Positions 53,902 through 62,613 of a DNA stretch of 64,000 nucleotides are shown piece by piece. The notes under the pieces are model-generated. The model was not told where the DNA came from and made no database searches. It was given only the letters and a program-made list of their open reading frames with translations. Origin of the DNA: Williamsia sp. 1138 (GTDB lineage: Bacteria > Actinomycetota > Actinomycetes > Mycobacteriales > Mycobacteriaceae). The first letter of the stretch is position 1. Each line of letters opens with the position of its first letter. The stretch covers positions 62,001 through 126,000 of the forward strand of contig NZ_MJEJ02000049.1 in assembly GCF_002095435.2 (NCBI RefSeq), given 5' to 3'. The position numbers were made by a program, and so were the translations under genes.

Positions 53902-55242
53902 ATGGGTATCACGCATTCGAGCATCGTCCCCGCCCCCATCGACGAGGTGTTTGCCTGGCACGGTCGGCCTGGCGCATTCACTCGCCTCGCACCCCCCTGG
54001 GGGCCACCATCGCTGGTGCAGGAAGCCGACTCACTCGAAGACGGGACGGCGATTCTGGCGTTTCCGGGCGGACTCAAGTGGGAGGCCAAACATCAGGCCT
54101 CCCGGTTCCACCCGCCGAACCAGTTCGTGGACAAACTCGACTCGTGGCCACTGCGAACCATCGTGACCTGGACGCACCATCACGGGTTCTCCGAGGTCGA
54201 CACCGGCTCGACGCGCGTCACCGATACGGTGAACACCCCTGTTCCGGCAGCTCTACTGCGCTCGATGTTCCGCTACCGGCACCGCCAGCTCGCTGATGAT
54301 CTCGCGACCCATGCCTGGGCGAAATCGCTGCGAGCGGCTCCGCTGACCGTCGCCATCACCGGGTCGTCGGGGCTGGTCGGCGCTCCCCTGAGCGCTCTGC
54401 TGAGCACCGGAGGCCATCGGGTGATCGCCCTGGTCCGGCGCGATCCACAGGGCCCGGATGAACGTCGGTGGGATCCTGACAACCCTGCCGCGGACCTGTT
54501 CGACGGAGTGGACGCAGTGGTTCATCTCGCGGGTGAGTCGATCGCGGGGCGTTTCACCGATGACCACAAAAAAGCAGTCCGTGAAAGCCGTATCGAACCG
54601 ACCGCGGCGCTGGCACGCGTGGCGGCCGCGTCAGATCCCGCTCCGGCGTTCATCAGCGCCTCTGCCGTCGGTTTCTACGGATACGACCGCGGCGACGAAG
54701 TTCTCGACGAGAGTTCCTCGCGAGGTGATGGTTTCCTCGCTGATGTCGTCGTGGACTGGGAAGCTGCTGCCACGGCCGCAGACGGCGGCCGCGCGGTGCA
54801 GGTGCGCACGGGCATCGTCCAGGCCGCGGCCGGTGGGACGCTTAGGCTGATGCGCCCGTTGTTCACGGTGGGGTTGGGCGGTCGACTCGGCGACGGGCAG
54901 CAGTGGCTCCCGTGGATCGGGATCGATGACCTGATCGACATCTACTACCGCGCCATCGTCGACGAACGGGTCGTCGGACCGATCAACGCCGTGGCGCCGA
55001 ACCCGGTGCGCAACAACGAGTACACCGCGGCTCTGGCATCTGCCGTGCACCGGCCGGCGATCGTCCCGGTGCCGTCGCTGGGTCCGCAGCTCATCCTCGG
55101 TTCACAGGGCGCACAAGAACTCGCGCTGGCGAGCCAGCATGTGGTCCCCGAGCGGTTGGCCGAGCTCGGGCATCGGTTCCGGATGCCCGATGTCGGCCAG
55201 GCGCTACGTCATCAGCTCGGTGGCGACCCCGACAAGGCCTGA
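53902..55242 (+). CDS. TIGR01777 NAD-epimerase with N-terminal SRPBCC domain
   Basis: Protein of 446 residues. Residues 1-145 form a START/SRPBCC domain (ITHSSIVPAPIDEVFAWHGR); residues 150-440 form the SulA-like TIGR01777 epimerase: VAITGSSGLVGAPLSALL, VVHLAGESIAGRFTDDHKK, ISASAVGFYGYDRGDEVLDE. The SRPBCC-epimerase fusion is known in actinobacteria. Substrate unknown. Confidence 0.87.
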   Translation: MGITHSSIVPAPIDEVFAWHGRPGAFTRLAPPWGPPSLVQEADSLEDGTAILAFPGGLKWEAKHQASRFHPPNQFVDKLDSWPLRTIVTWTHHHGFSEVDTGSTRVTDTVNTPVPAALLRSMFRYRHRQLADDLATHAWAKSLRAAPLTVAITGSSGLVGAPLSALLSTGGHRVIALVRRDPQGPDERRWDPDNPAADLFDGVDAVVHLAGESIAGRFTDDHKKAVRESRIEPTAALARVAAASDPAPAFISASAVGFYGYDRGDEVLDESSSRGDGFLADVVVDWEAAATAADGGRAVQVRTGIVQAAAGGTLRLMRPLFTVGLGGRLGDGQQWLPWIGIDDLIDIYYRAIVDERVVGPINAVAPNPVRNNEYTAALASAVHRPAIVPVPSLGPQLILGSQGAQELALASQHVVPERLAELGHRFRMPDVGQALRHQLGGDPDKA

Positions 55243-55250
55243 CTCGGCCG

Positions 55251-55445
55251 TTACGCCTTCGCCCCGAACCGGACGTCCATCTCGTCGAAGTAGGCATCCG
55301 CGAGCCGGGTGAAATCGGATGCTGTCAGCGTGATCTCGTCCCCGACCTGCAGGCCGAGAACCGAGGTTTCCGGCTTGAGCTTGATCGTGTTGTCGGCGCC
55401 GAGACTCCTGCGGATAGCTACTCTTGGCCAGCATCGCCTGCTCAT
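55251..55445 (-). CDS. Small conserved protein coupled to threonine aldolase
   Basis: 64 residues from ATG 55445 (ATGA overlap with the aldolase stop). From residue 16 on it reads GADNTIKLKPETSVLGLQVGDEITLT-ASDFTRLADAYFDEMDVRFGA, which looks like a real compact beta/alpha protein. The first 15 residues are basic and unlike the rest. ATG 55434 in another frame (MLAKSSYPQES) has AGGAGG at proper spacing, but it would need a 1-base frameshift to join. Function unknown. Confidence 0.6.
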   Translation of the reverse strand: MSRRCWPRVAIRRSLGADNTIKLKPETSVLGLQVGDEITLTASDFTRLADAYFDEMDVRFGAKA

Positions 55446-56491
55446 CCTCCTATGAGTTCGGTCCGAATCGTGGAGGCCAGTCCGTCTACGTCGGACTCGG
55501 TCGTGTCAAAGGAACACATCCACCGCACCTCACCGGTGAACTCGTTCCAGGTGTAGAACTTCCAGGTGTCGCGGACCCGTGCCGCCACAACCGGATCCAG
55601 GGTCGCGAACACTGCATTCGCGTCTGTCGGGTGGGTGAACGACAGGCCCGGAGCACCTTCGAGTTGCGAACGCAGGCGTGATGCCATCGAATTCGCGTGC
55701 GCCGCTGCGGCGATACCGACACCACCGGAGAACAACGCCAGCAGCTGCGCCGAGATGAACCTCATCTTGCTCGCCAGCTGCATGCTCAGCTTCCGCAGGT
55801 ACACCATCCCGTCCGCCAGGTCAGGGTTGAGGACGACCACCGCTTCGGCCCCCAACGCACCGGCTTTGGTGCCGCCCAGACTCACCACATCCACCCCCAC
55901 GGCAGACGTGAACTCGCCGAACGACATGTTCAGCGCAGCAGCAGCATTCCAGAGCCTGGCGCCATCGACATGCACGGTCATCTGATGGGCGTGCGCGTAG
56001 TCGCAGATCGATCTGATCTCGTCCGCGGTGTACACGGTGCCGAGTTCGGTGGCCTGGGTGATGCTGACCGCCAAGGGTTGCGCGCGTTGCACGTCGCCCC
56101 ACCCCCAGGCCTGCGTCGCGATGGACTCCGAGGTGAGCTTGCCACCGGAGGCAGGAACGGTCATCAGCTTGAGACCGCTCACCCGTTCCGGCGCGCCACC
56201 CTCGTCGTTCTGGACATGCGCCGACTCGGCCACGATGGCCGCGCCCCAGCGCGGCATCATCGACGTCAGCGACACCACGTTCGCGGCGGTGCCGTTGAAC
56301 ACCGGAAAGATCTCGGCGCGCGCGCCGAACTCGTCTCGGATCACCTCACGAAGGGCGTCGGTGTAGACATCCTCGCCGTACGACGACTGGTGGCCCCCGT
56401 TGGCTTCGCCCAGTGCCGCGAGCACTTCGGGCAACATCCCTGCGTAGTTGTCGGAGGCGAATGCACGCCACGACGAGTCGTGCAACGTCAT
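55442..56491 (-). CDS. Threonine aldolase family protein
   Basis: Protein of 349 residues from ATG 56491. PLP fold type I: HDSSWRAFASDNYAGMLPEV near 4-23, NGTAANVVSL, SAHVQNDEGG (stacking His region), DGARLWNAAAAL, and VSLGGTKAGALGAEA with the PLP Lys. Low-specificity L-threonine/beta-hydroxy amino acid cleavage is likely. ATGA overlaps with both neighbours, so it belongs to one operon with the FNR and sulfite-oxidase-like genes. Confidence 0.88.
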   Translation of the reverse strand: MTLHDSSWRAFASDNYAGMLPEVLAALGEANGGHQSSYGEDVYTDALREVIRDEFGARAEIFPVFNGTAANVVSLTSMMPRWGAAIVAESAHVQNDEGGAPERVSGLKLMTVPASGGKLTSESIATQAWGWGDVQRAQPLAVSITQATELGTVYTADEIRSICDYAHAHQMTVHVDGARLWNAAAALNMSFGEFTSAVGVDVVSLGGTKAGALGAEAVVVLNPDLADGMVYLRKLSMQLASKMRFISAQLLALFSGGVGIAAAAHANSMASRLRSQLEGAPGLSFTHPTDANAVFATLDPVVAARVRDTWKFYTWNEFTGEVRWMCSFDTTESDVDGLASTIRTELIGG

Positions 56492-57204
56492 CCCCCGAAC
56501 CTCTCGGTCCGAATCGTCGCTGTCGGATAGCCGAGATCGACCAGCCACTGCGCGTACTGCTCGACGAACGCCGTCGGTCCACACACCCTGATCTCGGGTT
56601 TCTCGGCGAGCGGGATCACCCGTTCGGCGAACTCGGCCGCATCGGGTCTGCCGGCGGGCCTCGAAGATCCCGGCGGGGCCTGCCGAGTGTAGAGATAGTC
56701 GACCTGCAACCGGTGCGTGTCTTCGAGCCTGTCCAATTCGGCAGCGTAGTAACGGGTCTCGGGGGTTCGGAGGGAGTAGAGCAACCGGAACGGCGCCTTC
56801 GATCCGCTGCTCTCGCGGGCTCGGATCATCGACATCAGCGGTACCACTCCGGAACCGCCTGCGATCAGTTGTACCGGTGCGGGGTCGGAGGCGTGCCAGG
56901 TGAACCACCGACCGATGGGTCCACGGATCTCCACCTGGTCACCGACTTCGAGGTCGTTGATCAGATATGGGGACACCTCCCCGTCTGCGAGTTCCTCGAT
57001 GGTCGTCTCGAGCAGGTCGTCGCCCCCTGCTGCGGCAACCGAATACGACCGGACAGCCTGATAGCCGTCCTCGGCGGTCAGCCGGATGTCGATGTGTTGG
57101 CCCGGGAGCACGCTGCCGCGCTCGGGTACCCGCAGATGCAGAGTCCGTGCGGTCGGCGTCTCCATCGACGCCGCAACGACCGTGGCCGGCCGCCACCCGT
57201 TCAC
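56488..57204 (-). CDS. Ferredoxin reductase-type flavoprotein
   Basis: Protein of 238 residues from GTG 57204 (GTGA overlap with the upstream gene; TTG 57207 is an alternative). FNR domains: VLPGQHIDIRLT, YQAVRSYSVAAA (flavin), IAGGSGVVPLMSMIRA (NAD(P)) and RVCGPTAFVEQYAQWL. No iron-sulfur domain. It overlaps the threonine aldolase by ATGA. Probable electron donor to the sulfite-oxidase-like partner. Confidence 0.88.
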   Translation of the reverse strand: MNGWRPATVVAASMETPTARTLHLRVPERGSVLPGQHIDIRLTAEDGYQAVRSYSVAAAGGDDLLETTIEELADGEVSPYLINDLEVGDQVEIRGPIGRWFTWHASDPAPVQLIAGGSGVVPLMSMIRARESSGSKAPFRLLYSLRTPETRYYAAELDRLEDTHRLQVDYLYTRQAPPGSSRPAGRPDAAEFAERVIPLAEKPEIRVCGPTAFVEQYAQWLVDLGYPTATIRTERFGG

Positions 57205-57794
57205 CAATATCGTTCCTCTTTCCAGGGGTCACCGTGATTGTGGTAGCCGTTGGTCTCCCAGAATCCTGGCACATCGGAGTCCATCACCCGGAGGTTGTCG
57301 ACCCACTTGGCCGACTTCCAGAAGTACAGGTGCGGGATGAGTAGTCGGGCCGGTCCGCCGTGCTCGGGATCGAGGGGCTCACCGTCGAAGGTGTGCGCGA
57401 TCCAGGCCTTACCGTCGAGCACGTCTTCGAGCGGGACGTTCGTGGTGTACCCACCGTAGGAATGCGCCATCACGAACCCGTCGGGGTCCACATCATCTCC
57501 GAGCAGCACGTCCAGCGACACGCCACGCCAGGTGGTGTCGAGCTTCGACCAGGCCGTCACGCAGTGGATATCGACCGTGATGTCCTCTTGCGGCAGGGAC
57601 ATGAACTCATCCCAGGTCCAGCTGCGGGTTTGCTCACCCGGGGCTTCGATCTCGAACGTCCACTCCGACAGTGGTATCGACGGGGTCGGCCCGGCAGACA
57701 AGACAGGGAAGTCGTTGGTGAGGTATTGCCCTGGTGGGATCCGCTCGTTCTGTTGCCGGCGTCGGGCGCCGAACCCTTTGTTGATGATCGCCAT
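57201..57794 (-). CDS. Sulfite oxidase-like molybdopterin protein
   Basis: Protein of 197 residues, cytoplasmic (no signal). Moco-binding core of the sulfite oxidase/YedY family: VDIHCVTAWSKLDTTWRGVSL with Cys78 as molybdenum ligand, and HSYGGYTTNVPLEDVLDG. No dimerisation or haem domain, so it is a minimal form. The FNR gene overlaps its end (GTGA). The pair could reduce an oxidised methionine or other S/N-oxide; substrate unknown. Confidence 0.88.
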   Translation of the reverse strand: MAIINKGFGARRRQQNERIPPGQYLTNDFPVLSAGPTPSIPLSEWTFEIEAPGEQTRSWTWDEFMSLPQEDITVDIHCVTAWSKLDTTWRGVSLDVLLGDDVDPDGFVMAHSYGGYTTNVPLEDVLDGKAWIAHTFDGEPLDPEHGGPARLLIPHLYFWKSAKWVDNLRVMDSDVPGFWETNGYHNHGDPWKEERYW

Positions 57795-57852
57795 TGCTTC
57801 AGTGTGCTCTGCCGCGGAGTGGTCTGCAGCCTTTACCGGCGTCCGGATCTTC

Positions 57853-59511
57853 TCATTCGGCGGCCGTCTGCTGGTCGGTCAGCACGAGCCGCAATCGCTG
57901 GGTGTCGTCCGCAGTCCATCCCTCGGGTTGCAGAATCGCTGCCCAGGAGTTCGCGATGTCGGCGTGGAAGGTGTGCCCGTGACCGTCAGGGACGTTGTTG
58001 GACTCGACCATGTCGGCTGAAACCTGCAGAAACGTGACCACCGGGATCCATCGAACACTGTCCAGTACGTCATATCCCCGTGCTTCGGAGAGCCAATCCG
58101 GTTTACGGAATGCGAGATCGGGCGACCACCAGGTGATCGGATCCGACGGGTGTTGCAGATACACCACACGCGGGGCGGGCCACCGGGCATCGGGCCGGTT
58201 CAGATCGTCGGCGCGAGCGACGAATCGGGCGCTCTGGCCACCGTCGTAGACGGGAAGCCATTGCGGCGTCCCTTCATCACGATCGGCTGTGGCCTGCTGC
58301 CACACCTTGTTCGTGTAAGTGGGTCCCACGAAGAGGGCACCGTCGGCGCGAGCTGCCAGGTCCTCGATGCTGGTGAAGGCGGTCTCTCCTCCGAACGAGC
58401 CGAGGCTCTCTCCGAAGACGACCAGTTTCGGCCGCGCCTGTTCCGGCAGCAGGTGCCATCGGGCGTAGACGGCCTCGAACAGTGCCTGTCCCGCCTGCCG
58501 GGCTCGGTCCTGATCGACGAGGAACGAGATGGGACTCGGCAGATAGGAATACTGCATCGATACGATCGCGGTATTTCCGTTGTAGAGGTACTCCAGGGCG
58601 CTGACGGTGCTCTCGTTGATCCAGCCGGTTCCGGTGGTGGTCCCGACCGCCAGCACACCTCGTTCGAAACCACCCGCCCGCTCCAGGTCATCGACGGCGA
58701 GTTCGGCCTCCGGCCGATAGCCTTGCGCCGATGCGAGTCCGGCGTATGCGCGGATCGGTGCTGTCGCAGGAGATCCGTTGAAGGCGGCGAGTTCCTGGGT
58801 CGTCGGTCCGTTGGCGACGAAGATGCGGCCCTGCCGTCCCAGCGACTCCCAGCTGATGAGTGAGTCGGGGCCACCCGACCGGTAACGGCTCTGCGGAGGC
58901 TCGGTGTCGGGGTCTGTCTCTTTGTTGATGGCAGCGAAACTGTCGTTCAGGCCGGACATCACAACTCGGGTGACCACGCCGTTCAGCACACCGATGATCA
59001 GGATCACCACAAGGGCAGCGGCAACCACCCTCGAAACACGCGGTGGAACGACCCGGGCGAGCTGTCGAGCCACCGCTCTCGTGAGCCGCATCAGCGATCG
59101 GCCGATACCGACGAATGCCATGAAGATCACCGCGGCGAGCAGCAAGACCAGCGGATACCCGACCGCCGGAAAAGGTTCGGTACCCATCAGGTCGCGTAAC
59201 TCACTCTGCGACGATCCGAACCAGACGAGGCTGATGATCGTGCCGACCGCAGCGACGCCGGCCAACACCCACCAGCCGATGCGCTTTGCGCTCGCGGAGG
59301 CCTCACGCACGACGACGTAGCGGACGAGCATCGATCCGAGTACGCCGACCCCGTAGCCGATCGCGGCCGACGCCCCGCTGACCACACCTTGGAAAAGCCA
59401 CCCCCGCGGCAGCAGTGACGGGGTCATCGACAACCACAAGGAGATGGTCGCGACCACGAGTCCACCGAAGACGAAGCGCTTCGGCACCAACCGATGCCAC
59501 AGAGAAATCAC
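57853..59511 (-). CDS. Abhydrolase_9 family membrane hydrolase
   Basis: Protein of 552 residues from GTG 59511 with GGAGG 4 bases upstream. Residues 1-170 hold about four membrane helices; the rest is an alpha/beta hydrolase domain with VVFGESLGSFGGE (Ser nucleophile) and HGHTFHADI (His). Family of unknown role in actinobacterial membranes. The longer frame upstream of 59511 is not supported by a ribosome site. Confidence 0.83.
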   Translation of the reverse strand: MISLWHRLVPKRFVFGGLVVATISLWLSMTPSLLPRGWLFQGVVSGASAAIGYGVGVLGSMLVRYVVVREASASAKRIGWWVLAGVAAVGTIISLVWFGSSQSELRDLMGTEPFPAVGYPLVLLLAAVIFMAFVGIGRSLMRLTRAVARQLARVVPPRVSRVVAAALVVILIIGVLNGVVTRVVMSGLNDSFAAINKETDPDTEPPQSRYRSGGPDSLISWESLGRQGRIFVANGPTTQELAAFNGSPATAPIRAYAGLASAQGYRPEAELAVDDLERAGGFERGVLAVGTTTGTGWINESTVSALEYLYNGNTAIVSMQYSYLPSPISFLVDQDRARQAGQALFEAVYARWHLLPEQARPKLVVFGESLGSFGGETAFTSIEDLAARADGALFVGPTYTNKVWQQATADRDEGTPQWLPVYDGGQSARFVARADDLNRPDARWPAPRVVYLQHPSDPITWWSPDLAFRKPDWLSEARGYDVLDSVRWIPVVTFLQVSADMVESNNVPDGHGHTFHADIANSWAAILQPEGWTADDTQRLRLVLTDQQTAAE

Positions 59512-59594
59512 TGTGCCTCCAATTTCTTCACAGGCAAGACCGCTGACAGTAACAAGCCTGGACATCGCAGGCGCGACAGGTGCAGACGCTGAGG

Positions 59595-59837
59595 TCAGGT
59601 AGTGCGCTTCGCGCGCCCGCGCATGGTCAGCACACCGACCAGCCAGCCGACTGCGAACACGACCAGCAAGGTGAACCACAGAGGAGAATCCACCGTGATC
59701 CAGAACAGTTGTATGTTCGTCGAACGGCGATTTTGCAGGACGAATATCACTGCGATGATCGACAGTGCCACGGCCGCCCAGCCTGCAGGCGAGACCTTGG
59801 CGAACACATTTGTCTTGCGGCGGGAGCTTTGGGTCAT
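59595..59837 (-). CDS. LapA/DUF1049-like membrane protein
   Basis: Protein of 80 residues from ATG 59837 with two membrane helices (AAVALSIIAVIFVLQN and LWFTLLVVFAVGWLVGVLT) and a basic end (RGRAKRTT). Pattern of LapA/LapA_dom proteins, linked to lipopolysaccharide assembly in Gram-negatives; the role in actinobacteria is not known. 83 bases from the Abhydrolase_9 gene. Confidence 0.75.
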   Translation of the reverse strand: MTQSSRRKTNVFAKVSPAGWAAVALSIIAVIFVLQNRRSTNIQLFWITVDSPLWFTLLVVFAVGWLVGVLTMRGRAKRTT

Positions 59838-59966
59838 GGGGTGACTGTAGTCCGACAAACCTTCGCGGTAGCCCGAAATTTTGCGTCTCCCACAGCCTTG
59901 AGCAGGGACTCGTCGACATCCGTTGGCCATTGTGGCCGTCGATTCATCGGTCCCGACTACGCTGAA

Positions 59967-60770
59967 ATGATGCCGCATCCAAGTCTGCTCTGCGTCCATG
60001 CGCATCCCGACGACGAAGCGCTGTGGACCGGCGGCGTGCTCGCTCGGTGTGCCGAACTCGGTGGCCGGACCGCCGTGGTGACCTGCACATGGGCAGCGGG
60101 CACCGTGCGGTCGGACGAGCTCGCGGAGTCGCTCCAACTGCTGGGCGCGGGAAGCCCACATCTACTCGGTTACGGCGACCGCCTGGTCGCCGATTCGGCG
60201 CCGGGCCGAGCTGCCTTCTGCGATACACCGTTCGACGAGGCGGTCGGGGCGCTGGTGTCGCACATTCGCGAGTTCCGGCCCGATACCGTGCTCACCTACG
60301 ACCCGCTCGGGATCTACGGGCATCCGGACCATGTCCAGGCTCACCGGGTGACCCTTGCTGCGGCCGGGGCTGCCGCTTACCCGCAACTGTATCCGGGGAC
60401 CGGAAAGCCTTGGCGCACAAAGTTGGTGTACCTCGCGACGATGCCGCTGTCGATCGCGCAAGTGCTGTGGCCGCCGGTGATGGAACAGTCGTCGGGGCCC
60501 GACGGCCCCTTACCCGGTGTCCCCGACGAAGCCGTCGACACCACCATAGATGTGGAACCCTGGCTCGATCTCAAGTGGCAGGCACTGTGCGCGCACCGCA
60601 GTGAGATCGCCAGAGGAGGTGCCATGACCATGCTCGCCGGTTTGCCGGAGGAGACCCGGCGACAGGTGCTCCGCAACGAATGGTTCATGCGGATGCCGCT
60701 GACGACTGATGCCGACTCCGTCGATGCCCTCGCGTTCGACGATGACAACGGGCACACCGAACTCAGTTGA
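59967..60770 (+). CDS. PIG-L family deacetylase (mycothiol amidase-like)
   Basis: Protein of 267 residues from ATG 59967 (ATG 59970 adjacent), with no ribosome site, so possibly leaderless. AHPDDEAL at residues 12-19 (zinc Asp-Asp-His set), GIYGHPDHVQAHRVT (second zinc His region) and NEWFMRM near the C-terminus. Members are GlcNAc-inositol deacetylases or mycothiol S-conjugate amidases. The 3' end overlaps recD's end by 8 bp in convergent order. Confidence 0.85.
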   Translation: MMPHPSLLCVHAHPDDEALWTGGVLARCAELGGRTAVVTCTWAAGTVRSDELAESLQLLGAGSPHLLGYGDRLVADSAPGRAAFCDTPFDEAVGALVSHIREFRPDTVLTYDPLGIYGHPDHVQAHRVTLAAAGAAAYPQLYPGTGKPWRTKLVYLATMPLSIAQVLWPPVMEQSSGPDGPLPGVPDEAVDTTIDVEPWLDLKWQALCAHRSEIARGGAMTMLAGLPEETRRQVLRNEWFMRMPLTTDADSVDALAFDDDNGHTELS

Positions 60771-62613
60771 CCTGCGTCCGCAACCCGCTCGCACGCAACA
60801 CTTTACGGTCGACACCTGCCCTGACCGCGGCCTCGGTCCCGATCAGCCTGACGTGCCCACTCGCTCGAGTGATCGCGGTGTACAGCAACTCGCGGGTCAG
60901 CAGTGCCGACCGTTCCGGCGGAATCACCACGGACACCGACTCGTACTGCGACCCCTGACTGCGGTGGATGGTCATCGCGTACACGGGTACAGCTGCCACC
61001 AGCTGCGACGGGTGCAGTAACTTCCAGGTGGATCCACGGGCGAAGGCCACCATCAATCGCCCCTCGGTCCTCACCACGACCCCGGTGTCACCGTTGAAGA
61101 TCCCGGCGTCGTAGTCGTTCGCGGTCACCAGAAGTGGCTGTCCGGGATACCAACTACCGACGTCGAGGGCATCGGCGGGAGCGTCGATCCACTCCATCGC
61201 CAGACGTGACCAGAACTCGACACCCGAGGACCCTTCACGGTGCGCGCACAGCAGTCGGTGGGTCTGCAGACCCGCGAGCGCCGATCGAGGGTCGCCCGCA
61301 GCGGCAGCCTCGCCGACGCGACTCGCGGCGGTGACGACCTCACCTCGGACTGCGGTGAGGTCATCGGGGTCGACGAGCTCGAACTCCGGGTGACCCGCAC
61401 CGAGGAGTTCGATCACAAGGTCCGGATCCCCCTCGCGAACAGCCGAGGCCAGGCGTTTGATCTGCTCACCGAACCGGCGCACCTTGGTGAGCCGGATGAC
61501 TCCGCCGCCGAGTCGGTCCCGCTCGTCGGTGGCGAGTGCGTCGTCATCCTGCGCGTCTGCGACCAGGTCGGGAGCGAGCACCTCCGCGAGGACCGGATGG
61601 GTCGGCTGTGACACCGGTCTTGCGACGAGATCGGCGAGGACCGCTCCCGCATCGACCGAGGCCAACTGGTCGGGATCGCCGACCAACACCAGTCGGCTGT
61701 GCGGTCGCAAGGCATCGAGCAGCCGGGACATCATCGTCAGCGAGACCATCGAGGTCTCGTCGACGACCACCAGATCATGAGGTAGACGATTGTTCGCGTC
61801 ATGAGCGAATCTGCTCCGGCTGGAGGGCTTCCAGCCGAGCAGCCGGTGCAGGGTCGTTGCCGTCAGATGCTCGGGTAGTCCGAGGGCCGCCGACTGCGAC
61901 CGCACGGACTCTTCCAGCTGTGCCGCAGCGCGGCCGGTCGGCGCCGCCAGCGCCACTCGCAGCTGTGGGCCGTACTCGTCGAACATCAAGGCCAGGACGC
62001 GGGCCACGGTGTGTGTCTTTCCCGTACCCGGTCCGCCCGCGATCACCGTGGTCCAGCCCGCGGTCGCCAGCGCCGCGGCGACACGTTGGCGGTCCGGCGC
62101 CGCATCGGGAAAGTACCGCTTCAGTCCGGTTGTGAGCCGCCCCGCGTCGATGATCGGATGGCTCTGTGCTCGCTCGTCCAGTACCTCCCGGATTCGTTGT
62201 TCCTGCAAGAAGTATCGACGCAGATAGAGCAGCGACCCCTCCGGTGACTCGGCCAGGTACAGCGGACGCAGCGGCCCCGAGTCGGCGCCCACCACCAACG
62301 GACTCCTCGCGAGCGCAGCTGCGACCTCGGCTGGATCCGGCCACGGCAGGGTCGCAGGGTCGATGCCGAATTCCTCGGTGTCGACGGCCACCTCGGACAG
62401 GCGGCCGACTTCGACGCAGACCGATCCCAGCCGGACCGCCCGCACCGCGAGCGCCGCGGCGAGCAACACCGTCGGGTCGATCTCGGACTTGCTCAGCGTC
62501 GCAAGGGTCTGCGCCACATGGATGTCGGCGGCGCTCAGTACGCCGGCCCGGTTGAAGGGCACCAGCGCCGGGTGGGCCTGCCGCACGATCCGATGGTCGG
62601 CCTCGATGTTCAC
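60763..62613 (-). CDS. recD: RecBCD subunit RecD (exodeoxyribonuclease V alpha)
   Basis: Protein of 616 residues from GTG 62613 (GTGA overlap with recB). Superfamily 1B helicase: Walker A AGGPGTGKTHTVARV, Walker B VVVDETSMVS, GDPDQLASV, and C-terminal AMTIHRSQGSQYESV and LLYTAITRA. Part of RecBCD, which processes double-strand breaks. The longer open frame to 63276 is antisense to recB. Confidence 0.95.
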   Translation of the reverse strand: MNIEADHRIVRQAHPALVPFNRAGVLSAADIHVAQTLATLSKSEIDPTVLLAAALAVRAVRLGSVCVEVGRLSEVAVDTEEFGIDPATLPWPDPAEVAAALARSPLVVGADSGPLRPLYLAESPEGSLLYLRRYFLQEQRIREVLDERAQSHPIIDAGRLTTGLKRYFPDAAPDRQRVAAALATAGWTTVIAGGPGTGKTHTVARVLALMFDEYGPQLRVALAAPTGRAAAQLEESVRSQSAALGLPEHLTATTLHRLLGWKPSSRSRFAHDANNRLPHDLVVVDETSMVSLTMMSRLLDALRPHSRLVLVGDPDQLASVDAGAVLADLVARPVSQPTHPVLAEVLAPDLVADAQDDDALATDERDRLGGGVIRLTKVRRFGEQIKRLASAVREGDPDLVIELLGAGHPEFELVDPDDLTAVRGEVVTAASRVGEAAAAGDPRSALAGLQTHRLLCAHREGSSGVEFWSRLAMEWIDAPADALDVGSWYPGQPLLVTANDYDAGIFNGDTGVVVRTEGRLMVAFARGSTWKLLHPSQLVAAVPVYAMTIHRSQGSQYESVSVVIPPERSALLTRELLYTAITRASGHVRLIGTEAAVRAGVDRKVLRASGLRTQVN

